64,000 bases of DNA. Source: Streptomyces sp. RerS4 (GTDB taxonomy: Bacteria > Actinomycetota > Actinomycetes > Streptomycetales > Streptomycetaceae). The translations under genes were made by a program, and so were the position numbers. Below the pieces are notes generated by a model that was not told the DNA's origin, searched no databases, and saw only the letters and a program-made list of their open reading frames with translations. Positions 1 through 8,632 of the stretch are shown piece by piece (within the stretch, counting starts at the first letter, position 1; every line of letters begins with the position of its first letter). The stretch lies in NCBI RefSeq assembly GCF_023515955.1, contig NZ_CP097322.1:5132501-5196500 (forward strand), in the 5' to 3' direction.

Positions 1-1862
1 CCGGCGGGCTGTCGAACCCCGCCCCCGCTTCCGCGCGGGCGGTGACCCGTACGGTCGAAGGGGGGCGGGAGGCCGCCTCGTTGGTCGGCGGGGACGCCGA
101 GGTGCGGCGGGCCGTGGGGTGGGTGCTGCGGGGGCACGTCGTGGTGGGGTCCCTGGAGGAGGCCGAGGCGCTGGTCGGCGAACACCCCGACCTGGTCGCG
201 GTGACCGTCGACGGGGACGTGCTCGGCGCGCACTTCGCGCACGGCGGCTCGGCGGGCGTGCCCAGCCTGATCGAGGTCCAGGCCGCCGTGGACGAGGCGG
301 CGGCGGAACTGGAGCGGCTCGACGCCCGCTGCCGCGAGCTGGCCCGGGTCGAGGAGGCGGCCCGGGAACGCCGCAGCGCCTCGGCGGCCCGCGTGGAGGA
401 GGCGGCCGAGCGCCGCCGCGCCGGCGAACAGGCCCGCGCCGGGGTGGCGCAGCAGCTCGGACGGCTCGCGGGACAGGCGAAGGGCGCGGCCGGCGAGGCC
501 GAGCGCAGCGCCCGCGCCGCGGCGTCGGCGCAGGAGGCGCTGGAGCGGGCGCGGATCGAGGTGGAGGAGTGCGCGGAGCGGCTCGCGGCGGTGGAGGAGC
601 TGCCCGTCGCGGAGGAACCCGACACCTCCGCCAGGGACCGGCTCGCGGCCGACGGGGCGAACGCCCGGCAGACCGAGATGGAGGCCCGCCTCCAACTGCG
701 TACGCACGAGGAGCGGGTCAAGGGCCTCGCGGGCCGGGCGGACGCGCTCGACCGGGGGGCCAGGGCCGAGCGCGAGGCGCGGGCCCGCGCGGAGCGGCGT
801 AGGCAGCGGCTGCGCCACGAGGCCGCGGTGGGCAGGGCCGTCGCCGACGGGGCGCGGCAGCTGCTCGCCCACCTGGAGGTGTCACTCGGCCGGGCGGACC
901 GGGAGCGGAGCCGGGCGGAGGCCGCGAAGGGGCTGCGCGAGCGGGAGCTCGCCGAGGCCCGAGGGCACGGTCGTGAGCTGAAGGGCGAACTCGACAAGCT
1001 GACCGACTCCGTGCACCGGGGCGAGGTGCTCGGCGCCGAGAAGCGGCTGCGGATCGAGCAGTTGGAGACGCGGGCGCTGGAGGAGCTGGGCGTGGAGCCC
1101 GCCGCGCTGGTGGCGGAGTACGGCCCCGACCAGCCGGTTCCGCCGTCGCCGGCCGCCGAGGGGGAGGAACTGCCGCAGGATCCGGAGCACCCGCGCAACC
1201 GGCCGGGGCCCTTCGTACGCGAGCGGCAGGAGAAGCGGCTCAAGGCGGCCGAGCGCGCCTACCAGCAGCTCGGCAAGGTCAACCCGCTGGCGCTGGAGGA
1301 GTTCGCGGCGCTGGAGGAGCGGCACCGCTTCCTCGGCGAACAGCTGGACGACCTGCGCAAGACGCGGGCCGATCTCCTTCAGGTCGTGAAGGAGGTCGAC
1401 CGTCGGGTGGAACAGGTGTTCACCGAGGCCTACCGGGACACCGCCCGCGAGTTCGAGGGGGTGTTCGCGCGGCTCTTCCCCGGTGGTGAGGGCCGGCTCG
1501 TGCTCACCGACCCGGACGACATGCTGGCGACCGGGGTGGACGTGGAGGCCCGCCCGCCGGGCAAGAAGGTCAAGCGGCTGTCGCTGTTGTCGGGTGGCGA
1601 GCGCTCCCTGACGGCCGTGGCGTTGCTGGTCTCCATCTTCAAGGCGCGGCCCAGCCCGTTCTACGTGATGGACGAGGTCGAGGCCGCGCTCGACGACACC
1701 AACCTCCAGCGGCTGATCCGGATCATGGTGGAGCTCCAGGAGAGTTCGCAGCTGATCGTCATCACCCATCAGAAGCGGACCATGGAGGTCGCGGACGCCC
1801 TCTACGGGGTCTCCATGCAGGGCGACGGCGTCTCGAAGGTCATCAGCCAGCGCCTCCGCTGA
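1..1862 (+). CDS. smc: Chromosome segregation ATPase SMC, C-terminal part (5' end outside window)
   Basis: The reading frame is open from the left edge, so the gene starts upstream. About 620 residues are visible. They begin in the hinge (the stretch GDVLGAHFAHGG), run through a long Ala/Arg/Glu-rich antiparallel coiled coil, and end in the ABC-type head. The head has the signature LSGGERS, the Walker B region FYVMDEVEAALDD and a C-terminal VITHQKRTMEVAD H-loop region. SMC dimers with ScpA/ScpB compact and segregate newly replicated chromosomes, which in Streptomyces matters most during sporulation septation. The next gene is a glucose-permease-like transporter and ftsY follows within 4 kb, as in S. 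coelicolor. Only the missing N-terminal head limits certainty. Confidence 0.96.
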   Translation, partial: GGLSNPAPASARAVTRTVEGGREAASLVGGDAEVRRAVGWVLRGHVVVGSLEEAEALVGEHPDLVAVTVDGDVLGAHFAHGGSAGVPSLIEVQAAVDEAAAELERLDARCRELARVEEAARERRSASAARVEEAAERRRAGEQARAGVAQQLGRLAGQAKGAAGEAERSARAAASAQEALERARIEVEECAERLAAVEELPVAEEPDTSARDRLAADGANARQTEMEARLQLRTHEERVKGLAGRADALDRGARAEREARARAERRRQRLRHEAAVGRAVADGARQLLAHLEVSLGRADRERSRAEAAKGLRERELAEARGHGRELKGELDKLTDSVHRGEVLGAEKRLRIEQLETRALEELGVEPAALVAEYGPDQPVPPSPAAEGEELPQDPEHPRNRPGPFVRERQEKRLKAAERAYQQLGKVNPLALEEFAALEERHRFLGEQLDDLRKTRADLLQVVKEVDRRVEQVFTEAYRDTAREFEGVFARLFPGGEGRLVLTDPDDMLATGVDVEARPPGKKVKRLSLLSGGERSLTAVALLVSIFKARPSPFYVMDEVEAALDDTNLQRLIRIMVELQESSQLIVITHQKRTMEVADALYGVSMQGDGVSKVISQRLR

Positions 1863-1882
1863 CCGGCCAGCCGACCTCCAGT

Positions 1883-1897
1883 GTTCAGAACCTGAAC
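1883..1897. promoter_or_regulatory. Palindrome GTTCAG-AAC-CTGAAC, operator candidate
   Basis: A perfect 6-bp inverted repeat with a 3-nt centre lies just after smc and about 45 bp upstream of the promoter-like hexamers before the sugar permease. It could be an operator for a regulator of the permease. No family assignment is possible from sequence alone. Confidence 0.3.
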
Positions 1898-1941
1898 TCA
1901 CTTCCCAAGTAACTCTGCCGTCACGACCCTCTTGCCCACTC

Positions 1942-1969
1942 TTGACTTCAGAAAATGAACGCATAGGCT
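1942..1969 (+). promoter_or_regulatory. Candidate promoter for the sugar permease
   Basis: TTGACT (1942-1947) and TAGGCT (1964-1969) are separated by 16 bp. They resemble a HrdB-type promoter and lie 88 bp upstream of the proposed TTG start. This is prediction only. Confidence 0.45.
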
Positions 1970-2056
1970 CGCTCCGCTGTCTCCCGACTTCGAGTGGTGC
2001 CCGATCTTGACCTGTGCCCCACTAGGAGAACGGACAAAACCCCCACGGAGCACACC

Positions 2057-3490
2057 TTGACCAGCAGCACAGCGCAGGAACCGGCACCCGGCGGCGGACG
2101 CGCCTCGCAGCCCGAACACCTCGGGCACGTCATCTTCATCACCGCGGCCGCCGCGATGGGCGGTTTCCTCTTCGGTTACGACAGCTCCGTCATCAACGGC
2201 GCCGTCGTCGCGATCCGGGACCGCTTCGACGTCGGCTCCGAGGCCCTCGCCCAGGTGATCGCCGCCGCGCTGATCGGCTGCGCCCTCGGCGCCGCCTTCG
2301 CGGGCCGGATCGCCGACCGGATCGGCCGTATCCGCTGCATGCAGATCGCCGCGGTCCTCTTCACCGCGAGCGCCATCGGCTCGGCCCTGCCCTTCGCCCT
2401 CTGGGACCTCGCCCTGTGGCGCGTCGTCGGCGGCTTCGGCATCGGCATGGCCTCCGTGATCGGCCCCGCCTATATCGCCGAGGTCTCCCCGCCCGCCTAC
2501 CGCGGCCGGCTCGCCTCCTTCCAGCAGGCCGCCATCGTCATCGGCATCGCCGTCTCGCAGCTGGTCAACTGGGGCATCCTCAACCTCGCCGACGGCGACC
2601 AGCGCGGCGAGATCGGCGGCCTGGAAGCCTGGCAGTGGATGCTCGGCGTCATGGTCGTGCCCGCCGCCCTCTACGGGCTGCTGTCGTTCGCCATCCCGGA
2701 ATCCCCGCGCTTCCTGATCTCCGTCGGCCGCACCGCGGAGGCCAAGAAGGTCCTCACCGAGGTCGAGGGCACCGGGATCGACGTGGAGGCCCGCGTCGCC
2801 GAGATCGACCTCGCGATGCGCTCCGAGCACAAGTCCACGTTCAAGGACCTGCTCGGCGGTCGGTTCGGACTCCTGCCCATCGTCTGGATCGGCATCGGAC
2901 TGTCCCTCTTCCAGCAGCTCGTCGGCATCAACGTGATCTTCTACTACAGCTCCTCGCTGTGGCAGTCGGTCGGCATCGACCCGAGCGACTCGTTCCTGTA
3001 CTCCTTCGAGACCTCGGTCGTGAACATCGTCGGCACCGTGATCGCGATGGTGTTCGTGGACCGCCTCGGCCGCAAGCCCCTCGCCCTCATCGGCTCCGTC
3101 GGCATGGCCCTCTCGCTCGGCACCGCGGCGTGGGCGTTCTCCTTCACCACCGGCACCGGCGACGACGTCACCCTGCCGCACGCCCAGGGCCTCGTCGCCC
3201 TGATCGCGGCCAACCTCTTCGTCCTCTTCTTCGCCCTCTCCTGGGGCGTCGTGGTCTGGGTGCTGCTCGGCGAGATGTTCCCCGGCCGCATCCGCGCCGC
3301 CGCCCTGGGCGTGGCCGCGGCGGCGCAGTGGGTGGCCAACTGGCTGATCACCGTCAGCTTCCCGAGCCTGTCCGACTGGAACCTGTCCGGCGCCTACGTC
3401 ATCTACACCGTCTTCGCCGTGCTCTCGATCCCCTTCATCCTCAAGTGGGTGCCGGAGACCAAGGGCAAGGCGTTGGAGGAGATGGGGTAA
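2057..3490 (+). CDS. glcP: MFS sugar (glucose) permease, GlcP-like
   Basis: A 477-residue major facilitator protein of the sugar-porter family with about 12 membrane segments. The family hallmarks are present: FGYDSSVINGA after TM1, DRIGRI in the TM2-3 loop, PESPRFL after TM6, the TM7 QQLVGIN segment, DRLGRKP and a C-terminal PETKGK. The start is taken as TTG at 2057 because GGAG lies 6 nt upstream; the open frame extends 63 nt further 5' without a better ribosome site. Glucose uptake in Streptomyces runs through GlcP rather than a PTS, and glcP1 of S. coelicolor occupies the same place next to smc. This makes glucose/H+ symport the likely job. Substrate specificity is inferred from synteny. 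Confidence 0.85.
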   Translation: MTSSTAQEPAPGGGRASQPEHLGHVIFITAAAAMGGFLFGYDSSVINGAVVAIRDRFDVGSEALAQVIAAALIGCALGAAFAGRIADRIGRIRCMQIAAVLFTASAIGSALPFALWDLALWRVVGGFGIGMASVIGPAYIAEVSPPAYRGRLASFQQAAIVIGIAVSQLVNWGILNLADGDQRGEIGGLEAWQWMLGVMVVPAALYGLLSFAIPESPRFLISVGRTAEAKKVLTEVEGTGIDVEARVAEIDLAMRSEHKSTFKDLLGGRFGLLPIVWIGIGLSLFQQLVGINVIFYYSSSLWQSVGIDPSDSFLYSFETSVVNIVGTVIAMVFVDRLGRKPLALIGSVGMALSLGTAAWAFSFTTGTGDDVTLPHAQGLVALIAANLFVLFFALSWGVVVWVLLGEMFPGRIRAAALGVAAAAQWVANWLITVSFPSLSDWNLSGAYVIYTVFAVLSIPFILKWVPETKGKALEEMG

Positions 3491-3521
3491 CCATCCCCCG
3501 CCACCACCCCTCTCCTCCCCG

Positions 3522-3560
3522 GGTGCTGCCCCCGCTCACTCCTTGAGCCGGGGCAGCACC
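3522..3560. terminator. Bidirectional hairpin between convergent genes
   Basis: An 11-bp stem (3522-3532 with 3550-3560, loop of 17 nt) spans the gap between the plus-strand permease and the minus-strand oxidoreductase, overlapping the last codons of the latter. It suits transcripts from either side. There is no T-run, which is usual for Streptomyces. Confidence 0.5.
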
Positions 3561-4522
3561 TGTTCGCACAACAACCGCAGGCTGCGCCACCCCTCGTCGA
3601 GCGGCATCCCCCCGCACAGCGGGTGCAGCACCAGGTTCCCCGCCTCGCCCGCGCCCTTCGCGTACGCCACCGCCTGATCCGGGGTCAGGACGCGGTAGAC
3701 GCCCTCCGCGCGCAGCTCCCCCACCGTCCGCGCGCCCGAACGCACCGCGCTGCGGATCTCCTTCGACTGCCACGAGGCGTAGGTGGCCGCCTCGTGCAGG
3801 AAGTGCCCGCCGTACTCGGCCCAGGCCCGGTCCGGGTCCTCGGCGATGTGCAGCAGCGGGGTCTCGGCGGCGGGCATCATGCAGAACCCCTCCGTCCCGT
3901 ACTCCGCGAGGCGCTCCCCGTAGTACGCCTCCAGCTCCGGCAGGTGCGCGCTGGGGAAGAACGGCAGCCCCAGACGCGCCGCGCGGCGGGCCGCCGCCTT
4001 GGAGCTGCCCCCTACGAGGAGCAGCGGGTGCGGGCGCGTGAAGGGCCGCGGGGTCACCCGTACCGTCCGGCCGCGGAAGGTGAACGGCTCGCCGGTCCAC
4101 GCCCGGAGCAGGGTCTCCAGCAGCTCGTCCTGGAGCCGGCCGCGCCGCCCCCACTCCACGCCGTGCTGCTCGTACTCCTGCGGCCGGTACCCGATCCCCG
4201 CCACCGTCACCAGGCGCCCGCCGCTCAGCAGGTCCAGTACCGCGATGTCCTCGGCGACCTTGAGCGGGTCGTGCAGCGGGCCGATGATCGCCGACACGGT
4301 GACCGCGATGCGACGGGTGGCGCCGAAGACCGCGCCCGCGAAGGCGAAGGGGGAGGGCATCCAGTTGTTCGCGGTGCCGTGGTGTTCCTCCGTCTGGAGG
4401 GTGTCGATCCCGTGCTCGTCCGCGTACCGCGCCATCTCCAGCGCGTCCTTGTAACGGGCCGAGAGGGTTTCGGGGGTGCCGTGCGGGTCGACGAGATTGA
4501 ACCGGGCCACGGTGATGGGCAT
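3536..4522 (-). CDS. LLM-class F420/FMN-dependent oxidoreductase
   Basis: A 328-residue luciferase-like monooxygenase fold protein. It shows the N-terminal beta strand and helix pattern, YADEHGIDTLQTEEHHG near residue 40 with the conserved EEHH-type stretch, the LDLLSGGRL motif, VGGSSKAAARRAARLG around residue 170 and a C-terminal helical region. Family members use FMN or F420 to oxidise diverse small substrates; the substrate cannot be read from sequence. The start at 4522 is an ATG with GGGGGAC about 8 nt upstream. That Shine-Dalgarno lies inside the 4529-4569 hairpin. The gene is downstream of and co-directional with the NCS1 permease, so read-through and a joint role in uptake and modification are possible but unproven. 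Confidence 0.8.
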   Translation of the reverse strand: MPITVARFNLVDPHGTPETLSARYKDALEMARYADEHGIDTLQTEEHHGTANNWMPSPFAFAGAVFGATRRIAVTVSAIIGPLHDPLKVAEDIAVLDLLSGGRLVTVAGIGYRPQEYEQHGVEWGRRGRLQDELLETLLRAWTGEPFTFRGRTVRVTPRPFTRPHPLLLVGGSSKAAARRAARLGLPFFPSAHLPELEAYYGERLAEYGTEGFCMMPAAETPLLHIAEDPDRAWAEYGGHFLHEAATYASWQSKEIRSAVRSGARTVGELRAEGVYRVLTPDQAVAYAKGAGEAGNLVLHPLCGGMPLDEGWRSLRLLCEQVLPRLKE

Positions 4523-4528
4523 GGAGAA

Positions 4529-4569
4529 GTCCCCCTTCGCCGGAGGTGGGTGGACGGGCGAAGGGGGAC
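4529..4569 (-). terminator. 13-bp perfect inverted repeat between permease and LLM gene
   Basis: Positions 4529-4541 pair perfectly with 4557-4569 across a 15-nt loop. On the minus strand it lies downstream of the NCS1 permease stop (4586) and contains the G-rich ribosome site of the LLM gene. It could therefore terminate transcription or mask translation of the downstream gene. Confidence 0.5.
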
Positions 4570-4585
4570 GCTAGCTGACGTGGCG

Positions 4586-6097
4586 TCAGTTGGACAGGGA
4601 TCCGGCGGGCTCGCGCTCCTCGACGGACTCCGCGGCCCGCTCCCCGGTCGCGGGCGTGCGCGGCAGGACGGCGTACAGCAGGGCGGAGGTCAGGATGCCG
4701 GCGGCCCAGCCCAGACCGTTGCGGCCGATCCAGGTGGAGGCCAGGGGCCCGCTGAACCAGTCGACCTCGGTGAACAGGGTGCCCACCACCAGGGCGACGC
4801 CCCAGGCCGTCATCGCCTGCCAGGCGAAGCCGCCCTTGTACCAGTAGGCGCTGGTCCGGGTGGTGTCGAGCAGCGCGGGGCCGTCGTAGGTCGTGCGGCG
4901 GAGCATGTCCACGCCGAAGACGCCGATCCACGCGGAGAAGGCCACGGCCAGCAGTGTCAGGAAGGAGATGAAGGAGCCGAAGAAGCTCGTCGCCACCACC
5001 ATCAGCAGGAAGCCGAAGATCAGACTGATCACGGCGTTGACGCTGACCGCCCAGGCCCGCGGGACCTTGATGCCGAGGGTCTGCGCGGTGAAACCGGCGG
5101 AGTACATGGACATCGAGTTGATCAGCAGCATGCCGACGAGCGCGATCAGCAGGTACGGGACCGCGATCCAGGTCGGCAGCAGCTCACCGATGAAGGAGAC
5201 CGGGTCCTGGGCGGTGGCCAGGTCCGGGGTGCCGACGGCCATCACTGCGCCCATCAACACCATCGGCAGGACGACCACGCCCGCGCCGCCGATCGTCGCG
5301 CCGACCATGGCCTTGGAGGAGGCGGTGCGGGGCAGGTAGCGGGTGAAGTCCGGACCGGAGGGCACCCAGCTGATGCCGCCCGCCGCGATCGTGCCGATGC
5401 CGGCGATCATCATCGCCGTCGACCCGGCCGGCTTGTCGAGGACCGCCGCCCAGTCGGTGGTGAAGACCAGGTAGCCGAGGACGAGCACGCTGAAGCCGCC
5501 GAAGAGGTACGTCGACCACGTGGAGCAGACGCGCAGCGCGTTGATGCCGAGGCCGGAGACGACGAAGGTGCAGCCCACGAAGAAGAGCAGGGTGACGACG
5601 ATGAGCACGGTGTTGCTCTTGATCCCGAAGAGCAGGTCCAGCACCGTCAGCACGGCGTAGGCGCCGCTGACCGCGTTGATCGTCTCCCAGCCCCAGCGCG
5701 CCACCCAGATCAGGGCGCCCGGGAAGAGGTTGCCGCGCTGACCGAAGACCGCCCGCGACAGCGCCATGCCCGGCGAACCGCCGCGCTTGCCGGCGATGGA
5801 GATCAGCCCCACGATCCCGTACGAGAGCACGGGCGCGGCCACCGCGACGACGAGCACCTGCCAGATGTTGAGCTTGTTGAAGATCACCAGGCCCGCGCCC
5901 ATGGTCAGCAGCAGCACGCTGATGTTCGCGGCGACCCAGGTGGGTATCAGCTCCCGGACGCGGCCACCGCGCTCCTCGTCGGGTACGGGCTCCAGGCCGC
6001 GCGTCTCGACGCCGCTCTCGACGGCGTTCTCGGCGCCGGCGTCGAGGGCGCCGTCGACCGTGGCGGACATCGCGCCTTCGGCGGGCTTGGCAGGCAT
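4586..6097 (-). CDS. NCS1-family purine/cytosine permease
   Basis: A 503-residue integral membrane protein with about 12 hydrophobic segments after a charged N-terminal tail of roughly 60 residues. The segments LSYGIVGLISIAGKRGGSPGMALSR-like region, FTRYLPR and the Gly-rich helices match the nucleobase:cation symporter-1 family (cytosine, purines, hydantoins, allantoin). The specific substrate is not evident. It is transcribed divergently from ftsY with a 131-bp spacer. A small inverted repeat, CTGACG-TGG-CGTCAG, covers its stop codon (4575-4589). Confidence 0.85.
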   Translation of the reverse strand: MPAKPAEGAMSATVDGALDAGAENAVESGVETRGLEPVPDEERGGRVRELIPTWVAANISVLLLTMGAGLVIFNKLNIWQVLVVAVAAPVLSYGIVGLISIAGKRGGSPGMALSRAVFGQRGNLFPGALIWVARWGWETINAVSGAYAVLTVLDLLFGIKSNTVLIVVTLLFFVGCTFVVSGLGINALRVCSTWSTYLFGGFSVLVLGYLVFTTDWAAVLDKPAGSTAMMIAGIGTIAAGGISWVPSGPDFTRYLPRTASSKAMVGATIGGAGVVVLPMVLMGAVMAVGTPDLATAQDPVSFIGELLPTWIAVPYLLIALVGMLLINSMSMYSAGFTAQTLGIKVPRAWAVSVNAVISLIFGFLLMVVATSFFGSFISFLTLLAVAFSAWIGVFGVDMLRRTTYDGPALLDTTRTSAYWYKGGFAWQAMTAWGVALVVGTLFTEVDWFSGPLASTWIGRNGLGWAAGILTSALLYAVLPRTPATGERAAESVEEREPAGSLSN

Positions 6098-6228
6098 GCG
6101 CTACTCCGTGGGGGAGGAAGGGGGAGTCGCCCATCATCGTAGATTCGCCTCGAAAACCACAAATAGAGGACTAATGCCCTCGCCGTCGCCTCCGAAGGCC
6201 GCCGGGGGTGGCCGATACTTGGAGCGTT

Positions 6229-7446
6229 ATGGACATCCTCATCCTTGCTGTAGTCATCGCCCTGGTCGCGGTCGGCGCGATCAGCGGGCTCGTGGTCAGC
6301 AGCCGCAAGAAGAAGCAGCTGCCGCCCCCGTCGCCGTCGAGTACGCCGACCATCACTGCCCCGCCCGCCGAACCGCAGGTGGGGGAGGACGCCGCACCGA
6401 CGGCGGAAGAGCCCCGCCGCACCATCGAGGAGGTCGCCCTCCCCGAAGCGGAGGCTGCGGCTCCCGAGGCCCCCGTCGTCGCCGAGCCCGAGGCCCCGGC
6501 CGCGCCCGAGATCGAGGTGCCCGAGCCCACCGCCGGCCGCCTGGTCCGGCTGCGCGCGCGGCTCGCCCGTTCCCAGAACTCGCTCGGCAAGGGGCTGCTC
6601 ACGCTCCTGTCGCGCGAGCACCTCGACGAGGACACCTGGGAGGAGATCGAGGAGACCCTCCTCATCGCCGACGTCGGCGTCGCGCCCACCCACGAACTGG
6701 TCGAGCGGCTCCGCGAGCGGGTCAAGGTGCTCGGCACCCGCACCCCCGCCGAGCTGCGCGCCCTGCTGAAGGAGGAGCTGGTCACCCTCGTCGGCACCGA
6801 CTTCGACCGCGCCGTGAAGACCGAGAGCGGCGTCGACACCCCGGCCGTCGTGATGGTCGTCGGCGTCAACGGCACCGGCAAGACCACCACCACCGGCAAG
6901 CTGGCCCGCGTGCTCGTCGCCGACGGGCGCAGCGTGGTCCTCGGCGCCGCCGACACCTTCCGCGCCGCCGCCGCCGACCAGCTCCAGACCTGGGGCGAGC
7001 GCGTCGGCGCCCGTACCGTGCGCGGCCCCGAGGGCGGCGACCCCGCCTCCATCGCCTTCGACGCGGTCAAGGAGGGCATCGCCGAGGGCGCCGACGTGGT
7101 GCTCATCGACACCGCCGGCCGCCTGCACACCAAGACCGGCCTCATGGACGAGCTGGGCAAGGTCAAGCGCGTCGTGGAGAAGCACGGCCCGCTGGACGAG
7201 GTCCTGCTCGTGCTCGACGCCACGACCGGCCAGAACGGCCTGACCCAGGCCCGCGTCTTCGCCGAGGTCGTCGACATCACCGGCATCGTGCTGACCAAGC
7301 TCGACGGCACCGCCAAGGGCGGCATCGTCGTCGCCGTCCAGCGCGAGCTGGGCGTGCCGGTCAAGCTCGTCGGCCTCGGCGAGGGCCCGGACGACCTGGC
7401 CCCCTTCGAGCCGGAGGCCTTCGTCGACGCCCTCATCGGCGACTGA
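6229..7446 (+). CDS. ftsY: Signal recognition particle receptor FtsY
   Basis: A 405-residue SRP-receptor GTPase. The N-terminus is one membrane-associating segment (about residues 2-20) followed by SSRKKK and an acidic Pro/Ala/Glu-rich linker to about residue 105, then the NG domain. Motifs seen: GVNGTGKTT (G1, about 211), DTFRAAA, DTAGR (about 293), TKLDGTAKGG (about 356) and a C-terminal GLGEGPDDL. The ATG at 6229 is chosen because GGAG lies 4 nt upstream and the hydrophobic segment starts there; an upstream GTG (6208) has no site. FtsY docks the SRP-ribosome complex at the membrane. The partner protein gene ffh is 7 kb downstream. Confidence 0.97.
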   Translation: MDILILAVVIALVAVGAISGLVVSSRKKKQLPPPSPSSTPTITAPPAEPQVGEDAAPTAEEPRRTIEEVALPEAEAAAPEAPVVAEPEAPAAPEIEVPEPTAGRLVRLRARLARSQNSLGKGLLTLLSREHLDEDTWEEIEETLLIADVGVAPTHELVERLRERVKVLGTRTPAELRALLKEELVTLVGTDFDRAVKTESGVDTPAVVMVVGVNGTGKTTTTGKLARVLVADGRSVVLGAADTFRAAAADQLQTWGERVGARTVRGPEGGDPASIAFDAVKEGIAEGADVVLIDTAGRLHTKTGLMDELGKVKRVVEKHGPLDEVLLVLDATTGQNGLTQARVFAEVVDITGIVLTKLDGTAKGGIVVAVQRELGVPVKLVGLGEGPDDLAPFEPEAFVDALIGD

Positions 7447-7516
7447 GCACCCCCGGGGAGACCGCCGGTACGTGTCCCCGCTCCCGTCCCCTACGCCGTC
7501 AAGGCCCTGCGCGCAC

Positions 7517-7553
7517 CCGTGCCCCCGCGTCCGACCCGGACGCGGGGGCACGG
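7517..7553. terminator. Strong 17-bp hairpin terminator after ftsY
   Basis: Positions 7517-7533 pair perfectly with 7537-7553 around the 3-nt loop ACC. It sits between convergent ftsY and the Prim-Pol-domain gene and can serve both. Confidence 0.8.
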
Positions 7554-7576
7554 TGCGACACGGCGCCGTCGCGCCG

Positions 7577-8251
7577 TCAGTGGCGGAACCGGTGGCAGAT
7601 GTAGGCCAGGGTGCCGAGCAGCAGCCGGGCCTGCGGGGGACCGCCCGCGCAGTCCAGCGCGGGCCGGCGCAGCCAGCCGGCCGGGCCCAGGCCCGCGTGG
7701 TCGCAGGGCGGCGCGGTCAGGAAGGAGCCGAGGCCCAGGGCGCGCAGGTCCAGATCGGCGTCGTCCCAGCCCATCCGGTACAGCAGCTGCGGCAGCTCGG
7801 CGGCGGCGCCGGGGGCGACGAAGAACTGCGCGCGACCGTCCGGGGTGACGGTGACGGGGCCCAGCGGCAGGCCCATCCGCTCCAGCCGGACCAGCGCCCG
7901 CCGGCCCGCCTCGGCGGAGACCTCGATGACGTCGAAGGAGCGGCCGACGGGGAGCAGGATCGCCGCGCCCGGGTACTCGCCCCAGACCTCGGTGACCTCG
8001 TCGAGGGTGGCGCCCGCGGGGACGGTCGGAGCGAAGTCCAGCGGATGCGCCCCCGGCGCACGGCAGTTCGTATGACCGCAGGAGCAGTCGCGGGCGGGGG
8101 CCGCGGCGCGGGCGCCGGGGACCGCGTCCCAGCCCCAGAGCCCGGTGTACTCCGCCACCGCCGTGCACTCGGAAGTCCGGCCGCGACGGCGGGATCCGGA
8201 ACGGAATTCCTTGGTGCCGCGGCTGCCGCCGATCGTGAAGCCCATGCCCAT
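7577..8251 (-). CDS. Bifunctional DNA primase/polymerase (Prim-Pol) domain protein
   Basis: About 224 residues. The protein begins MGMGFTIGG and has an N-terminal basic stretch (GSRRRGRTS). It then shows the pattern of the short prim-pol family: GWDAVPGARA, a Cys/His cluster in DCSCGHTNCRAPGAHP (about residues 52-68) and repeated strands resembling ILLPVGRSFDVIEV. The Cys-rich segment suggests metal binding. Start 8251 is supported by GGAGG 4 nt upstream; the next ATG (8245) is almost as good. No helicase or replication partner is adjacent, so a role in replication is only inferred from the domain. It is divergent from nsdA. Catalytic acidic residues could not be placed with certainty. Confidence 0.6.
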   Translation of the reverse strand: MGMGFTIGGSRGTKEFRSGSRRRGRTSECTAVAEYTGLWGWDAVPGARAAAPARDCSCGHTNCRAPGAHPLDFAPTVPAGATLDEVTEVWGEYPGAAILLPVGRSFDVIEVSAEAGRRALVRLERMGLPLGPVTVTPDGRAQFFVAPGAAAELPQLLYRMGWDDADLDLRALGLGSFLTAPPCDHAGLGPAGWLRRPALDCAGGPPQARLLLGTLAYICHRFRH

Positions 8252-8632
8252 GTCCCCTCCAACGGGTCGGACGCGTCGGTGGTTACGACGTCGGCGAGAC
8301 CTGTGCGGAGGCCGGGTGCGGTGCGCCTTCCACCGGGGGCGGGCGGCGCACTCCTCGCCGCGCGCGCCCCGAGCGCACTCCCGTCCAACCGTTCCGTTTC
8401 GCCTATGTGTCAAGTGAATCGCGCCTGGCCGGTGGCGAGTTCATTCGAAGGGGTGGCGAATGGTGGCGTTTCTGGAATCGACCTCGCCCACGGGGTGATC
8501 GTAGGATTACTTTCGGTGCACGAACCCGGAGGGCGGCCCCGGCCGTGGGTATGCCGGAGGCAATCTGTGGAGGACCTGTGAAGGTCCCCGGCGACGTCGG
8601 TCGTCCCGGTCAGGGTTTCGTGTGTAGAGGCG
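8252..8632. other. Divergent intergenic region between the Prim-Pol gene and nsdA
   Basis: 381 bp without a convincing gene. It is less GC-rich than its surroundings around 8400-8520 and holds one promoter-like pair (8478-8507) pointing towards nsdA, then about 130 bp of leader. No RNA gene or long repeat was recognised. Confidence 0.5.
8478..8507 (+). promoter_or_regulatory. Candidate nsdA promoter
   Basis: TCGACC (8478-8483) and TAGGAT (8502-8507) with an 18-bp spacer. The -10 matches TAnnnT; the -35 is a weak match. It would give a leader of about 120 nt. Confidence 0.35.

Noticed and set aside
119..802. Arg/Gly/Pro-rich 227-residue open frame inside smc
   Set aside because: Shifted frame of the smc coding region with the composition expected from GC-rich third positions; no ribosome site.
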